Source: Aquabacterium sp. OR-4 (GTDB lineage: Bacteria > Pseudomonadota > Gammaproteobacteria > Burkholderiales > Burkholderiaceae_C). From it: DNA of 64,000 nt. The notes beneath the pieces are model-generated. The model ran no database searches. It was not told the origin of the DNA and saw only the letters and a program-made list of their open reading frames with translations. Position numbers and translations under genes: made by a program. Of the stretch, positions 18,110 to 27,729 are shown piece after piece (position 1 is the first letter of the stretch; the number at the start of each line of letters is the position of its first letter). Location of the stretch: assembly GCF_025290835.2 (NCBI RefSeq), contig NZ_JAOCQD020000001.1, positions 2,356,001-2,420,000 on the forward strand, given 5' to 3'.

Positions 18110-19303
18110 ATGCCGATCGCCGCCCTCGACACGCCCGCCCACGCGGCCCTGATGGCCCAGGCCGAGGCCGCCGCCACGCTGCTGGCCGGCCGCAGCGCCG
18201 CCATCGAGGCGCAGCGGGCTTTGCCCGCCGACCTTGCCAACGCCCTGGCCGAGGCCGGCCTGTACCGCCTGCTCACCCCCGCGGCGTACGGCGGCCACGA
18301 GGCACCGCCGGCCAGCTTCTGGTGCGTGATCGAGCGCCTGGCCCGCGCCGATGCCGCCGCCGCTTGGTGCAGCTTCATCGCCTGCACCAGCAGCCTGCTG
18401 GCCGCCTGGCTGCCGGCCGACGAGGCGGCCGCCGTGTTCGGCCGCCCGGCGCTCAAGGCCGCCGGCGTGTTTGCGCCCCGCGGCCGCGCCCTGCCGGCCA
18501 CCCAGGCGGGCCGGGCCGGCTGGCGGGTGTCGGGCCGCTGGGCCTGGGGCTCGGGCACGGCAAACGCCGATGTCATCAGCGTGGGCTGCCTGGTCGACGG
18601 TGCCGACGGCCGGCCGCAAACCCTGCCCGACGGCACGCCGCGCGTGCTGTCGCTGCTGCTCGACCGCGCCCAGGTGCACCTGCTCGACAACTGGCAGGCC
18701 GTGGGCCTGTGCGGCACCGGCAGCGGCGAGTTCGAGGTGAGCGAGGCCTTCGTGCCTGCGGCCCGCGCGGCCAGCCTGTTCGATGCGCCGGTGCTGGCCA
18801 CGCCGCTGACCCGCTTTCCGCTGTTCGGCCTGCTGGCGATCGCCATCGCCGCGGTGGCTGCCGGCATTGCGGGCAGCGCGCTGGCGCACTTTGCCGACAG
18901 TGCGGCGCACGGCGTGCCGCAGGCCGGCACGCGGCCACTGGCCAGCCGGGCCACGGTGCAGGAGGCCTTTGCCCGCAGCAGCGCGCAGCTGCACAGCGCC
19001 CGCGCCTGGCTGCTGGCCACGGTGGACGAGGCCTGGGCCGCCGCGCAGCAGCCCGGCGCCCTGCCACTGGCCAGCCGGCGCGACCTGCGCCTGGCCGCCA
19101 CCCACCTCACCCACACCGCGGCCGAGGTGGTGGGCCGGGTCTACAGCCTGGCCGGTGGGGCGGCGGTGTTCGGCACCTCGCCGCTGCAGCGCGCGCTGCG
19201 CGACGTGCACGTGGCCACCCAGCACATGATGGTGGGCGAAAGCACCTGGGAGCTGACCGGCCGGCTGCTGCTGGACCAGCCCACGCAGACCAGCCTGCTC
19301 TGA
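18110..19303 (+). CDS. Acyl-CoA dehydrogenase-fold flavoprotein
   Basis: A 397-residue protein of the acyl-CoA dehydrogenase superfamily. It shows the N-terminal helical domain (LPADLANALAEAGLYRLLTP), the middle beta domain (WRVSGRWAWGSGTANAD) and a C-terminal helical bundle. The WxWGSG segment and absence of the catalytic Glu of beta-oxidation enzymes point to the group-D flavin monooxygenase or HpaB-like/HsaA branch rather than a fatty acyl-CoA dehydrogenase. No flavin reductase partner is adjacent. It starts 43 bases after the methyltransferase, so the two may be cotranscribed. Confidence 0.78.
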   Translation: MPIAALDTPAHAALMAQAEAAATLLAGRSAAIEAQRALPADLANALAEAGLYRLLTPAAYGGHEAPPASFWCVIERLARADAAAAWCSFIACTSSLLAAWLPADEAAAVFGRPALKAAGVFAPRGRALPATQAGRAGWRVSGRWAWGSGTANADVISVGCLVDGADGRPQTLPDGTPRVLSLLLDRAQVHLLDNWQAVGLCGTGSGEFEVSEAFVPAARAASLFDAPVLATPLTRFPLFGLLAIAIAAVAAGIAGSALAHFADSAAHGVPQAGTRPLASRATVQEAFARSSAQLHSARAWLLATVDEAWAAAQQPGALPLASRRDLRLAATHLTHTAAEVVGRVYSLAGGAAVFGTSPLQRALRDVHVATQHMMVGESTWELTGRLLLDQPTQTSLL

Positions 19304-19322
19304 TCGGCCGAGCCAGCGCCGA

Positions 19323-20822
19323 TCAGCCCAGGTAGCGCTGCTCGAGGTGGGCGCGGTAGTGCGCCGGGTTCAGCGCTTCGCCGCTGGCGCGGCGGGCCAG
19401 CTCGTCGGTGCTCCAGCGGCTGGCCGGCTGCCAGATGTGTTCGCGCAGCCAGTCGGCCATCGGCACCAGGTTGCCCTCGTGGATCTGCGCGTCGAAGTCG
19501 GGCAGGTCGCGGCGCATCGCGGCAAACCACTGCGCCGCATACATGGCCCCCAGCGCATAGCTGGGAAAGTAGCCGAACATGGCCTCGGGCCAGTGCACGT
19601 CCTGCAGCGGACCATCCTTGTAGTTGCCGCGGGTGTCCAGGCCCAGCAGCTCGGCCATGCCGGCATCCCACAGCGCCGGGATGTCCTCGGGCTCGATCTC
19701 GCGCTCGATCAGGCGCCGCTCGATGCCGTAGCGCAGCATCACATGCGCCGGGTAGGTCAGCTCGTCGGCGTCCACCCGGATCAGGCCCGGGCTCACATGG
19801 TCGATCAGGCGCTGCAGGTTATCGGGCGCAAAGGCCGGCTGCGCACCAAAGGTCTCGGCGATCATCGGCGCCAGCCGCGCCACAAAGCCCGGGTGGTGGC
19901 CCAGCTGCATCTCGAAGGCCAGGCTCTGGCTCTCGTGGATGCCCATCGAGCGCGCCAGCGCCACCGGCTGGCCCAGCCAGTGGCGCGGCCGGTTCTGCTC
20001 GTAGCGGCCGTGGCCGGTCTCGTGGATCGCGCCATACAGGCTGGTGATGAACTCGTGCTCGGCAAAACGCGTGGTCAGGCGCACGTCTTCGGGCACGCCG
20101 CCGGCAAACGGGTGGGTGCTCACGTCGAGCCGGCCGGCATTGAAGTCGAAGCCCAGCCACTGCATCACGCGCTCGCACAGCGCGCGCTGCGCCGGCACCG
20201 CAAACGGCCCTTGCGGCTGCAGCACCGGCTGCAGCGCCTGGCGCTCGCGCACCTGGCGGATCAGGCCCGGCAGCCACTGGCGCAGGTCGCCGAACAGGCG
20301 GTCGAGCTGGGCGCAGCCCATGCCCGGCTCGTATTGGTCCATCAGCGCGTCGTAGGGCGCCAGACCGGTGGTCTGCGACAGCAGCTGGGCCTGCTCGCGC
20401 GCCACCGCCACCACCTCGCGAAAGTTCTCCAGAAAGCCGGCCCAGTCATTGGCCGGGCGCTGGCGGCGCCAGGCATGCTCGCAGCGCGAGGTGGCCATCT
20501 GCCGGCGCTGCACCAGGGCCTCGGGCAATGCATTGGCACTGCGCCATTCGCGGCACATCTCGCGCAGGTTGGCGCGCTGGTGGTCGTCCAGCGTTTCGTC
20601 CTGCGCCTGCTCGAGCGACACGCGCAGCGCGGGGTCGGTGCGCAGCCGGTGCGAGATGGCCGCCACCTCGGCCAGCGCCGCGGCACGCGCCGGCGCGCCA
20701 CCCGGCGGCATGTTGGCGGCCTGATCCCAGTAGGCGATGGATTGCAGGTGATCGAGGTGGTGCAGGCGCGAGAACACGCGCGACAGGCCGTCGTAGGCCG
20801 GGGTGGACGAAGCAGGGGTCAT
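19323..20822 (-). CDS. M32 family metallocarboxypeptidase
   Basis: A 499-residue cytosolic zinc carboxypeptidase of the Taq type that removes C-terminal residues from peptides. All family signatures are present: HETGH (His267, Glu268, His271), the HES motif (MGIHESQSL), IRVDADELTY and LQDVHWPEAMFGYFPSY. The length is normal. The start at 20822 was chosen because similarity begins at YDGLSRVFSRLHHL; the frame runs 37 codons further upstream without support. It converges with the flavoprotein gene, with 19 bases between stops. Confidence 0.93.
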   Translation of the reverse strand: MTPASSTPAYDGLSRVFSRLHHLDHLQSIAYWDQAANMPPGGAPARAAALAEVAAISHRLRTDPALRVSLEQAQDETLDDHQRANLREMCREWRSANALPEALVQRRQMATSRCEHAWRRQRPANDWAGFLENFREVVAVAREQAQLLSQTTGLAPYDALMDQYEPGMGCAQLDRLFGDLRQWLPGLIRQVRERQALQPVLQPQGPFAVPAQRALCERVMQWLGFDFNAGRLDVSTHPFAGGVPEDVRLTTRFAEHEFITSLYGAIHETGHGRYEQNRPRHWLGQPVALARSMGIHESQSLAFEMQLGHHPGFVARLAPMIAETFGAQPAFAPDNLQRLIDHVSPGLIRVDADELTYPAHVMLRYGIERRLIEREIEPEDIPALWDAGMAELLGLDTRGNYKDGPLQDVHWPEAMFGYFPSYALGAMYAAQWFAAMRRDLPDFDAQIHEGNLVPMADWLREHIWQPASRWSTDELARRASGEALNPAHYRAHLEQRYLG

Positions 20823-20979
20823 GTCGATGCCTGGGGAACAGGCGGGTGGCCGGTGCGGGCGATGGTGCGATTCTCGGCGCCGTGCACCGGTCGGCGGCAC
20901 CCTCTTAGGGTGGGTTCCAGGGGGTGTTGCCATCGCGGTCAGGGGGCGCGGGCCGCCTGCCGCGCCCCGCCGCCAGCCG

Positions 20980-21516
20980 TCAGCCGCCGGTGATGCGCTG
21001 CCAGGCCGACTGCAGCCACGGCCACAGGCACGTGAGCTGCGGCAGAAGCCACAGACCGGCCGCTGTCATTGTGATATAGCGCAGCAGCTTGCCCAGCGCC
21101 ATCCAGGCCACGCAGGGCCAGAACGGCAGGCGCAGCCAGCCGGCCACGGCACACAGCGGATCACCCACCACCGGCAGCCAGGCCATCAGGCAGGCCCGCG
21201 GGCCGAAGCGCCGCAACCAGCCCAGCGCCCGGCCCGGCGCGCTGTGGTGCGTGACCTGCTCGAACGCGCGCTCGGCGGCATAACCCATCCACCACGACAC
21301 GGCACCCCCCAGCGTATTGCCCACGGTGGCCACCAGCACCGCCGGCCAGAACAGCTGCGGGTTCAGGCTCACCAGGCCCAGCACCGCCGGCTCGGAGCCC
21401 ATGGGCAGCAGAGTGGCCGACAGGAAGGCCACCACGAACACCGTGCTGAGGCCGTACTTGGGCATCGCCAGGGCCGCCAGCAGGGCCGCCATGTGGGTCT
21501 CGAACCAGGCATTCAT
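20980..21516 (-). CDS. YqaA-type VTT (SNARE-associated) membrane protein
   Basis: A 178-residue inner-membrane protein of the DedA/VTT superfamily, YqaA branch. It has about four hydrophobic segments and the conserved LSATLLPMGSEPAV and GNTLGGAVSWWMG motifs. DedA relatives move lipid carriers or phospholipids across the membrane; the YqaA branch is uncharacterised. It is divergent from dusB across a 175-base region and is not part of an evident operon. Confidence 0.85.
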   Translation of the reverse strand: MNAWFETHMAALLAALAMPKYGLSTVFVVAFLSATLLPMGSEPAVLGLVSLNPQLFWPAVLVATVGNTLGGAVSWWMGYAAERAFEQVTHHSAPGRALGWLRRFGPRACLMAWLPVVGDPLCAVAGWLRLPFWPCVAWMALGKLLRYITMTAAGLWLLPQLTCLWPWLQSAWQRITGG

Positions 21517-21647
21517 CGGCGCCGATGATAGGCAGACCCGGGGCCTTGCGGCGCCGCCGCGGCACGATCAGTGCACCAGCATCGCGCCGCCCTGGCCGGG
21601 CCCGCCGCAGCCGCGCCGCAGCGGCCGGCCTGGCACCGACCCGCAGC

Positions 21648-21653
21648 TATACT
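21648..21653 (+). promoter_or_regulatory. Candidate -10 box of the dusB-fis operon
   Basis: TATACT lies 39 bases before the dusB start in an otherwise GC-rich region. No good -35 box is present at 17 bases, so an activator or extended contacts may be used. Confidence 0.45.
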
Positions 21654-21691
21654 CCTGCCTCCTTTTTCAGCACCCGCGCCCACCCCCACCC

Positions 21692-22750
21692 ATGCAGATC
21701 GGCCCCTACGTGCTGCCGAACCGGCTGTTCGTCGCCCCGATGGCCGGGGTGACCGACCGGCCGTTCCGGCAACTGTGCCGGCGCCTGGGCGCAGGCCATG
21801 CGGTGAGCGAGATGATCACCTCGCGGCGCGAGCTGTGGCACACGCTCAAGACCAGCCGCCGCGCCAACCACGAGGGCGAGCCGGGCCCGATCGCGGTGCA
21901 GATCGCCGGCACCGAGCCGGCGATGATGGCCGAGGCCGCGGCCTACAACATCGACCGCGGCGCGCAGATCATCGACATCAACATGGGCTGCCCGGCCAAG
22001 AAGGTGTGCAACACCTGGGCCGGCTCGGCGCTGATGCGCAACGAGCCGCTGGCGCTGGCCATCGTCGAGGCGGTGGTGGCGGCCTGTGCCCCGCGAAACG
22101 TGCCGGTGACGCTGAAGATGCGCACCGGCTGGTGCGACACCGAGCGCAATGCGCTGGTGCTGGCGCGCGCCGCCGAGGCCGCCGGCATCACGCTGCTCAC
22201 CGTGCACGGCCGCACCCGCGAGCAGGGCTACAAGGGCGCCGCCGAGTACGAGACCATCGCCGCGGTCAAGGCCGCGTTGCGCATTCCCGTGGTGGCCAAT
22301 GGCGACATCGATTCGCCCGCCAAGGCCGCCGCGGTGCTGGCCACCACCGGCGCCGACGCGCTGATGATCGGCCGCGCCGCCCAGGGCCGGCCCTGGATCT
22401 TTCGCGAGCTGCAGCACTATCTGGCCACCGGCGAGCTGCTGCCGCCGCCCGCGGTGCTCGAGGTGCGCGCCTGGCTGGTGGCGCATCTGCACGAGCACTA
22501 CGCCCTGTATGGCGAGGACGCCGGCGTGCGCAGCGCGCGCAAGCACATCGGCTGGGCCGTGCGCGCGCTGCCGGGCGGCGAGGCCTTTCGCGCCGAGATG
22601 AACCTGCTGAGCACCACCAACGCCCAGGTGGCCGCGGTGGGCCGCTTCTTTGACCAACTGGCCGAGCAGCATGTGCTGCTGCCGCTTGCCCCGGCCGCCG
22701 ACGCGCACACGCACGCGGCCAACGACGAATTGCTGCTCGCCAGCGCCTGA
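21692..22750 (+). CDS. dusB: tRNA-dihydrouridine synthase B
   Basis: A 352-residue flavoenzyme that reduces uridine to dihydrouridine in the D-loop of tRNA with NADPH. Signature features: APMAGVTDRPFR at the start, NMGCPAKKVCNTWAGSAL with the catalytic Cys and the PxxKV loop typical of DusB, LTVHGRTREQGYKG, and the FMN-phosphate motif ANGDI...MIGRAAQGRPW. The start at 21692 fits the family N-terminus (IGPYVLPNRLFVAPMAG). fis follows after 21 bases, the conserved proteobacterial operon. Confidence 0.96.
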   Translation: MQIGPYVLPNRLFVAPMAGVTDRPFRQLCRRLGAGHAVSEMITSRRELWHTLKTSRRANHEGEPGPIAVQIAGTEPAMMAEAAAYNIDRGAQIIDINMGCPAKKVCNTWAGSALMRNEPLALAIVEAVVAACAPRNVPVTLKMRTGWCDTERNALVLARAAEAAGITLLTVHGRTREQGYKGAAEYETIAAVKAALRIPVVANGDIDSPAKAAAVLATTGADALMIGRAAQGRPWIFRELQHYLATGELLPPPAVLEVRAWLVAHLHEHYALYGEDAGVRSARKHIGWAVRALPGGEAFRAEMNLLSTTNAQVAAVGRFFDQLAEQHVLLPLAPAADAHTHAANDELLLASA

Positions 22751-22771
22751 ACCGACACCCTGACCCAACGC

Positions 22772-23008
22772 ATGAGCAAGAAGAAGATCGAGGAGTGCAT
22801 CCGCGACAGCCTGGAACAATATTTCCGGGACCTGCGCGGCACCGAGCCCCATTCCGTGCACGACATGATCGTGGCCACCGTCGAGAAGCCGCTGCTCGAG
22901 GTGGTGATGAAGCACGCCGACGGCAACCAGAGCAAGGCGGCCGAATGGCTGGGCATCAACCGCAACACGCTGCGCCGCAAGCTGCTCGAACACAAGCTGA
23001 TCCCGTGA
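22772..23008 (+). CDS. fis: Fis-family DNA-binding protein
   Basis: A 78-residue nucleoid-associated protein, shorter than the enterobacterial 98-residue Fis at its N-terminus but with the complete dimer helices and C-terminal helix-turn-helix (NQSKAAEWLGINRNTLRRKL). It bends DNA at many promoters, especially rRNA genes, and in enterics its operon responds strongly to growth rate. Cotranscribed with dusB; its start lacks a strong ribosome-binding site, suggesting coupling to the upstream gene. Confidence 0.95.
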   Translation: MSKKKIEECIRDSLEQYFRDLRGTEPHSVHDMIVATVEKPLLEVVMKHADGNQSKAAEWLGINRNTLRRKLLEHKLIP

Positions 23009-23047
23009 TGCCGCGCCCGGCGGCCTGCCGCGCCGCCTGAGATGGCG

Positions 23048-23111
23048 CCCCCACGTCGCTGCGCTCCCGCCCCCCGAGGGGGTGCTCAGTCCCTTGGGAC
23101 GGCCCGGCGGG
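23048..23111 (+). repeat. REP-like palindromic repeat, copy B
   Basis: An intergenic copy of the element found in icmF (3887-3968): CCCCCACG, TCGCTGCGC, CCCCCCGAGGGGG, CCTTGGGACGGCCCGGCGGG. It is about 18 bases shorter because of small deletions. It lies between fis and purH and may form two hairpins in the transcript. Confidence 0.8.
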
Positions 23112-23163
23112 TCTGAGCCCGCGCACCGATCCCACTCCTTTTTCGATCCAGGACATTCCGCCC

Positions 23164-24753
23164 ATGACCACCGCCCTGCTGTCCGTGTCCGACAAGACCG
23201 GCATCGTCGAATTTGCCCAGGCCCTGCACCAGCGCGGCGTCAAGCTGCTGTCCACCGGCGGCACCGCCCGCCTGCTGGCCGATGCCGGCCTGCCCGTCAC
23301 CGAGGTGAGCGAGGTGACCGGCTTTCCCGAGATGCTGGACGGCCGCGTCAAGACCCTGCACCCGCGCATCCATGGCGGCCTGCTGGCGCGCCGCGACGTG
23401 CCGGCGCACATGGCCGCGCTGGCCGAGCACGGCATCGCCACCATCGATCTGCTGGTGATCAACCTCTACCCCTTCGCCCAGGCCACCGCGCGCCCCGACT
23501 GCACGCTCGAAGACGCCATCGAGAACATCGACATCGGCGGCCCGGCCATGCTGCGCGCCGCAGCCAAGAACTGGCAGGACGTGGCGGTGGTGATCGACCC
23601 CACCGACTACACCCAGGTGCTGGGCGAGATCGACGCCGGCGGCCTGACCCGCAGCACCAAGTTCGGCCTGGCGCGCAAGGTGTACGCCCACACCGCGGCC
23701 TATGACGGCATGATCACCAACTACCTCAGCGCGCTGCAGGCCGGCGCCGAGGACAAGCCCGCGGCCGTGCCGGCCCGCGCCGCCTACCCCGAGACCTACA
23801 CGCTGCAGCTCGTCAAGACGCAGGACATGCGCTACGGCGAGAACCCGCACCAGAGCGCCGCGTTCTACCGTGAACTGAAGCCCGCCGCCGGCACGCTGGC
23901 GCACTGGCAGCAGCTGCAGGGCAAGGAGCTGAGCTTCAACAACATCGCCGACGCCGATGCCGCGTGGGAATGCGTGAAGACCTTCGACGTGCCGGCCTGC
24001 GTGATCGTCAAGCACGCCAACCCCTGCGGCGTGGCCATCGGCGCCAGCGCGGTGGAGGCCTACACCCGGGCCCTGAAGGCCGACCCGACCAGCGCCTTTG
24101 GCGGCATCCTGGCGCTCAATGTGCCGCTCGACGCCGCGGTGGTGGAGGCCATCAACGCCGCCAAGCAGTTCGTCGAGGTGGCCATCGCCCCGTCGGTCAC
24201 GCCCGAGGCGCGCGCCATGCTGGCCGCCAAGCCCAACCTGCGCCTGCTGGAAGTGCCGCTGCCGCCGGCCGGTGGCCCGCTGGGCAATGCGCTCGACTTC
24301 AAGCGCATTGGCGGCGGCATGCTGCTGCAGTCGAACGACGCCAAGAACGTGGCCGCCAGCGAGCTCAAGGTGGTCACCGAGAAGCAGCCCACGCCGCAGC
24401 AGATGGACGACCTGCTGTTTGCCTGGAAGGTGGCCAAGTTCGTCAAGAGCAATGCCATCGTGTTCTGCGCCAACGGCATGACCATGGGCGTGGGCGCCGG
24501 CCAGATGAGCCGGCTGGATTCGGCCCGCATCGCCAGCATCAAGGCCGGCCACGCCGGCCTCAGCCTGGCCGGCACGGCGGTGGCCAGCGACGCCTTCTTC
24601 CCGTTCCGCGACGGCCTGGACGTGGTGGTGGATGCCGGCGCCAGCTGCGTCATCCAGCCCGGTGGCTCGATGCGCGACGCCGAAGTGATCGCCGCGGCCA
24701 ACGAGCGCGGCATCACGATGGTGTTCACCGGCACGCGGCACTTCCGCCACTGA
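23164..24753 (+). CDS. purH: Bifunctional AICAR formyltransferase/IMP cyclohydrolase
   Basis: A 529-residue enzyme for the last two steps of IMP synthesis. The N-terminal MGS-like cyclohydrolase domain (about 1-200: [41 protein letters not shown]) is joined to the formyltransferase domain (200-529) with the [11 protein letters not shown] catalytic Lys-His and the C-terminal [10 protein letters not shown] end. Length is normal. In many betaproteobacteria purH is followed by ruvC; here a DUF2917 gene on the other strand overlaps its 3' end by 29 bases. Confidence 0.98.
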   Translation: MTTALLSVSDKTGIVEFAQALHQRGVKLLSTGGTARLLADAGLPVTEVSEVTGFPEMLDGRVKTLHPRIHGGLLARRDVPAHMAALAEHGIATIDLLVINLYPFAQATARPDCTLEDAIENIDIGGPAMLRAAAKNWQDVAVVIDPTDYTQVLGEIDAGGLTRSTKFGLARKVYAHTAAYDGMITNYLSALQAGAEDKPAAVPARAAYPETYTLQLVKTQDMRYGENPHQSAAFYRELKPAAGTLAHWQQLQGKELSFNNIADADAAWECVKTFDVPACVIVKHANPCGVAIGASAVEAYTRALKADPTSAFGGILALNVPLDAAVVEAINAAKQFVEVAIAPSVTPEARAMLAAKPNLRLLEVPLPPAGGPLGNALDFKRIGGGMLLQSNDAKNVAASELKVVTEKQPTPQQMDDLLFAWKVAKFVKSNAIVFCANGMTMGVGAGQMSRLDSARIASIKAGHAGLSLAGTAVASDAFFPFRDGLDVVVDAGASCVIQPGGSMRDAEVIAAANERGITMVFTGTRHFRH

Positions 24754-25015
24754 GTGGCAGCCCGGCGCGCTGCCGCGCCACGGCCGGCAGGCGCAGGCGC
24801 GCCGGCACGGCGCCATCGCACTCGATCACCACGCCGGCAAGGCGCGGCAGCGGCCAGGCCTGGCCGGCGCCGATGAAGTGATCGTCGGGGTCGCCCGGGC
24901 AGGTCAGCCAGACGCGGCCGCTGAGCACCTGCAGCAGGCCGTGCCCGCGCGGCAGGGTGAGGGCCTGGCCCGGGGCCAGCTCGATCAGGGCATCGACAGG
25001 GGTGGTGGTGTGCAT
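24725..25015 (-). CDS. DUF2917 domain protein
   Basis: A 96-residue cupin-like protein matching the DUF2917 pattern: [43 protein letters not shown]. No signal peptide or membrane segment is present, and the function of the family is unknown. It is divergent from a MocR regulator gene, an arrangement that suggests the regulator controls it; that is inference. The last 29 bases overlap the end of purH on the opposite strand. Confidence 0.8.
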   Translation of the reverse strand: MHTTTPVDALIELAPGQALTLPRGHGLLQVLSGRVWLTCPGDPDDHFIGAGQAWPLPRLAGVVIECDGAVPARLRLPAVARQRAGLPLSGGSAACR

Positions 25016-25167
25016 GGCCCCATGCTGGCGGCCTGCCGCCGGGCGCGCCAGACGCACCGGCCACCGCACCCGACCGGCACAGCGCACCGCGCCTGCCCGG
25101 CTGTACCGCTGGCATCCGCCCCGATCTGTGCTGGTGCGCGGCAGCGGCGGCGCAGCACAATGCCCGC

Positions 25168-26688
25168 ATGCCCGGGCCGCCTGCCGACGACTCCCCCTCG
25201 CGCGGCGACCTGCCGCTGTACCGCCAGCTGGCCGAGCGCCTGACGCTGGCCATCCAGCAAGGCGCGCTGCGCCCCGGCACCCGCCTGCCCTCGGTTCGCC
25301 AGGCGGCACGCGAGCAGCTGGTCTCGGTGTCCACCGTGGTGCAGGCCTACCGCTGGCTGGAAGATGCCCGGCTGGTGCAGGCCCGGCCGCGCTCGGGCCA
25401 TGTGGTGCTGGCCCGGTCGCTGGCCGCGCTGCCCGAGCCCGCCACCTCGGCGCCGCAGCCGCTGCCGCAGGAGGTCGACGTGTTCGATCTCTCCGAGCAT
25501 GTGATGGAGATGGCCGCCACGCCCGGCGTGATCTCGTTCGGTGCGGTGTGCCCGCATCCCGAGCTGTTTGCCCAGGACCGCCTGCGCCGCGCCCTGAGCC
25601 AGGCCACGCTGCGCCAGCGCCAGCTGATCACGCGCTACCCCACCGGCCATGGCGAGCAGGCGCTGCGCAGCGCCATCGCACGGCGCGCACTGGCGCTGGG
25701 CTGCGCGCTCGATCCGCGCCGCATCGTCATCACCAACGGCACCAACGAGGCGGTCACGATGTGCCTGCTGGCCGTCACGCGGCCGGGGGACACGGTGGCG
25801 CTCGAGTCACCCACCTCGTTCGGCTTTCTGCAGATCCTGCAGTCGCTGCAGCTCAAGGCGCTGGAGATCCCCACCCATCCGCGGCACGGCCTGTCGGTGG
25901 ATGCGCTGGCCCTGGCCCTGCAAACCCAGCCGGTGCGCGCCGTGCTGGCCGTGCCCACGCTGCAGAACCCGCTGGGGGCCTGCATGCCGCTGGCCGAGCG
26001 CCGCCGCCTGGCCGCCCTGCTGGCCGAGCACCGCGTGCCGCTGATCGAGGACGCGATCTACAACGACCTGGCCGAGCGCGATGAATACCGGCGCGCCGTG
26101 AAGTCCTTCGACCCCGAAGGCTGGGTGATGCTGGCGGCCTCGTTCTCCAAGACCGTGGCACCGGGCCTGCGCGTGGGCTGGGCCGAAGGCGGGCGCTTTG
26201 GCGATGCGCTGCGCCGGCGCAAGATGGCCTGCTCGGGCGGGCACACCGGCGTGGTGGAAATGGCCATGGCCGAGCTGCTGACGCAGCCGGGCTACGAGCC
26301 CCAGCTGCGGCGCCTGCGCCAGGTGTTTGCGCAGCGCCTGGCCGAGGCACGGCAGCTGATCGGCCAGCACTTTCCGCGCGGCACGCGGGTCACCGATCCG
26401 GCCGGCGGCCTGATGCTGTGGCTTGAGCTGCCCAGCGGCGTGGACGCCATGCAGCTGTTCCGCGACTGCCAGGCCGAGGGCATCTGCATCGCGCCAGGGC
26501 CGATGTTCAGCGCCGGCCCGCGCTACCGCCACTGCGTGCGCCTGAGCGTGGGCCAGGGCTGGACCCTGCCGCACCAGCAGGCCATGGCCCGCGTGGGCTG
26601 GCTCGCACAGCGCCTGCATGCCCAGCACGACAGGCACGCGGACACGGCGGCTGTCACCACGGCCACGCCCGCCACCAGCATGCCCTGA
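25168..26688 (+). CDS. MocR-type GntR regulator with aminotransferase domain
   Basis: A 506-residue regulator with an N-terminal winged helix of GntR type (about residues 15-85: LYRQLAERLTLAIQQGALRPG, LPSVRQAAREQLVS) and a class I aminotransferase-fold domain binding PLP through Lys in SFSKTVAPGLRVGW. MocR proteins sense amino compounds through PLP. The target is probably the divergent DUF2917 gene and itself; no vitamin B6 or GABA genes are near, so PdxR or GabR identity is not supported. About 25 residues at the C-terminus are low-complexity. Confidence 0.9.
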   Translation: MPGPPADDSPSRGDLPLYRQLAERLTLAIQQGALRPGTRLPSVRQAAREQLVSVSTVVQAYRWLEDARLVQARPRSGHVVLARSLAALPEPATSAPQPLPQEVDVFDLSEHVMEMAATPGVISFGAVCPHPELFAQDRLRRALSQATLRQRQLITRYPTGHGEQALRSAIARRALALGCALDPRRIVITNGTNEAVTMCLLAVTRPGDTVALESPTSFGFLQILQSLQLKALEIPTHPRHGLSVDALALALQTQPVRAVLAVPTLQNPLGACMPLAERRRLAALLAEHRVPLIEDAIYNDLAERDEYRRAVKSFDPEGWVMLAASFSKTVAPGLRVGWAEGGRFGDALRRRKMACSGGHTGVVEMAMAELLTQPGYEPQLRRLRQVFAQRLAEARQLIGQHFPRGTRVTDPAGGLMLWLELPSGVDAMQLFRDCQAEGICIAPGPMFSAGPRYRHCVRLSVGQGWTLPHQQAMARVGWLAQRLHAQHDRHADTAAVTTATPATSMP

Positions 26689-26875
26689 GCCGCGGCCGGG
26701 CAGGCAGCGCGGGCCGCGTTCGACGCGTTCGACGCGCTGGCCGCGCCCGCCGTCCTCGCACGCCGCCCGGGCCGGGCCGGGCCCTGCGCAAGCCTGCACA
26801 GCGCCTTGGCGCGCCTGCCGTCTTGTCGCGCAGTGGACATACCGCTTGCGGGTTTGTCTCGTTCCGGTGATCCGC

Positions 26876-26886
26876 TTGTCGGACAA
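26876..26886 (+). promoter_or_regulatory. FadR-family operator upstream of the transporter operon
   Basis: TTGTCGGACAA fits the TNGTNNNACNA operator consensus of the FadR subfamily of GntR regulators at every fixed position. It lies 50 bases before the regulator gene at 26936, which suggests autoregulation and control of the operon that follows. Confidence 0.6.
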
Positions 26887-26935
26887 AGATCCGGCCACGC
26901 CGTTGCCCTGTCAGCGGCGCGGGGGCGAGGCAGTC

Positions 26936-27694
26936 ATGGGTGCCCAGGGGCCTGCAGCGGTGTTCCAGCGTGTGGTCGTCGAGCCGGCCTACAAGGCGGT
27001 ATCGGCGGCCATCGAACGGGCCATCGTCGACGGCGCCCTGCCCCCCGGCGCCGCCCTGCCCACCGAGCACGAGCTGTCCGATCGCTTCGGCGTGCACCGC
27101 TCCACCGTGCGCGAGGCCATCCGCCAGGTCGAGCGCGAGGGCCTGCTGCAGCGCGGCGAGGGCCGGCGCCTGTTCGTGTGCCTGCCCGGCGTGCACGACC
27201 TGGCGCCGCGCGCCACGCGCGCCCTGCTGCTGCAGCAGACCACGTTTCAAGAGCTCTGGGAGCTGGCCAACACGCTCGAGCCGCTGGCCGCCCGCCTGGC
27301 CGCGACACGCGCCGACGCCGCCGATCTGGCGCTGCTGCACGACAACCTGCGCGCCACCGAGGCCCTGGGCCTGGCCCGTGAATCGCACGCCGCGCTGGTG
27401 CGGCTGGACATGGCCTTCCATGCCCTGGTGGGCCGCGCCAGCCGCAACCGCCCGCTGATGCTGGCCCGCGAGCCGGTGGGCCTGCTCTACGACCCCACGC
27501 TGCAGCGCATCTTCGGCCAGCTGCCGCAGGCTGCGGCGCGCAACCTCGAGGCGCATCGCCAGATCGTGGCCGCGCTCGAGCAGCGCGATGCCGCCGGCGC
27601 CGAGCGCTGGACGCACAAGCACATGATCGACTTTCAACGCGGCTTCGCGCTCGCCGGGCTCGACATGGGCACGCCGATCACCCAGCCCACCTAA
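26936..27694 (+). CDS. FadR-subfamily GntR regulator
   Basis: A 252-residue regulator with a GntR winged helix (about residues 20-85: LPTEHELSDRFGVHRSTVREAIRQVEREGLL) and an all-helical FCD ligand-binding domain. The metal-binding Asp and His positions of FCD domains are visible in RLDMAFHALVG and EAHRQIVAAL. It is the first gene of a seven-gene operon with the ABC transporter and ligase; livK starts 36 bases after its stop. The ligand is probably the transported acid or its CoA ester. ATG at 26936 follows GGGGGCGAGG. A longer frame from 26618 has no similarity. Confidence 0.9.
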   Translation: MGAQGPAAVFQRVVVEPAYKAVSAAIERAIVDGALPPGAALPTEHELSDRFGVHRSTVREAIRQVEREGLLQRGEGRRLFVCLPGVHDLAPRATRALLLQQTTFQELWELANTLEPLAARLAATRADAADLALLHDNLRATEALGLARESHAALVRLDMAFHALVGRASRNRPLMLAREPVGLLYDPTLQRIFGQLPQAAARNLEAHRQIVAALEQRDAAGAERWTHKHMIDFQRGFALAGLDMGTPITQPT

Positions 27695-27729
27695 TGCCCG
27701 ACCGGGGCGACAACAGCAGGAGACGCACG

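Noticed and set aside
21631..21646. Sigma-54 promoter (TGGCAC) upstream of dusB
   Set aside because: The GC element is not at the required 10-base spacing from GG.
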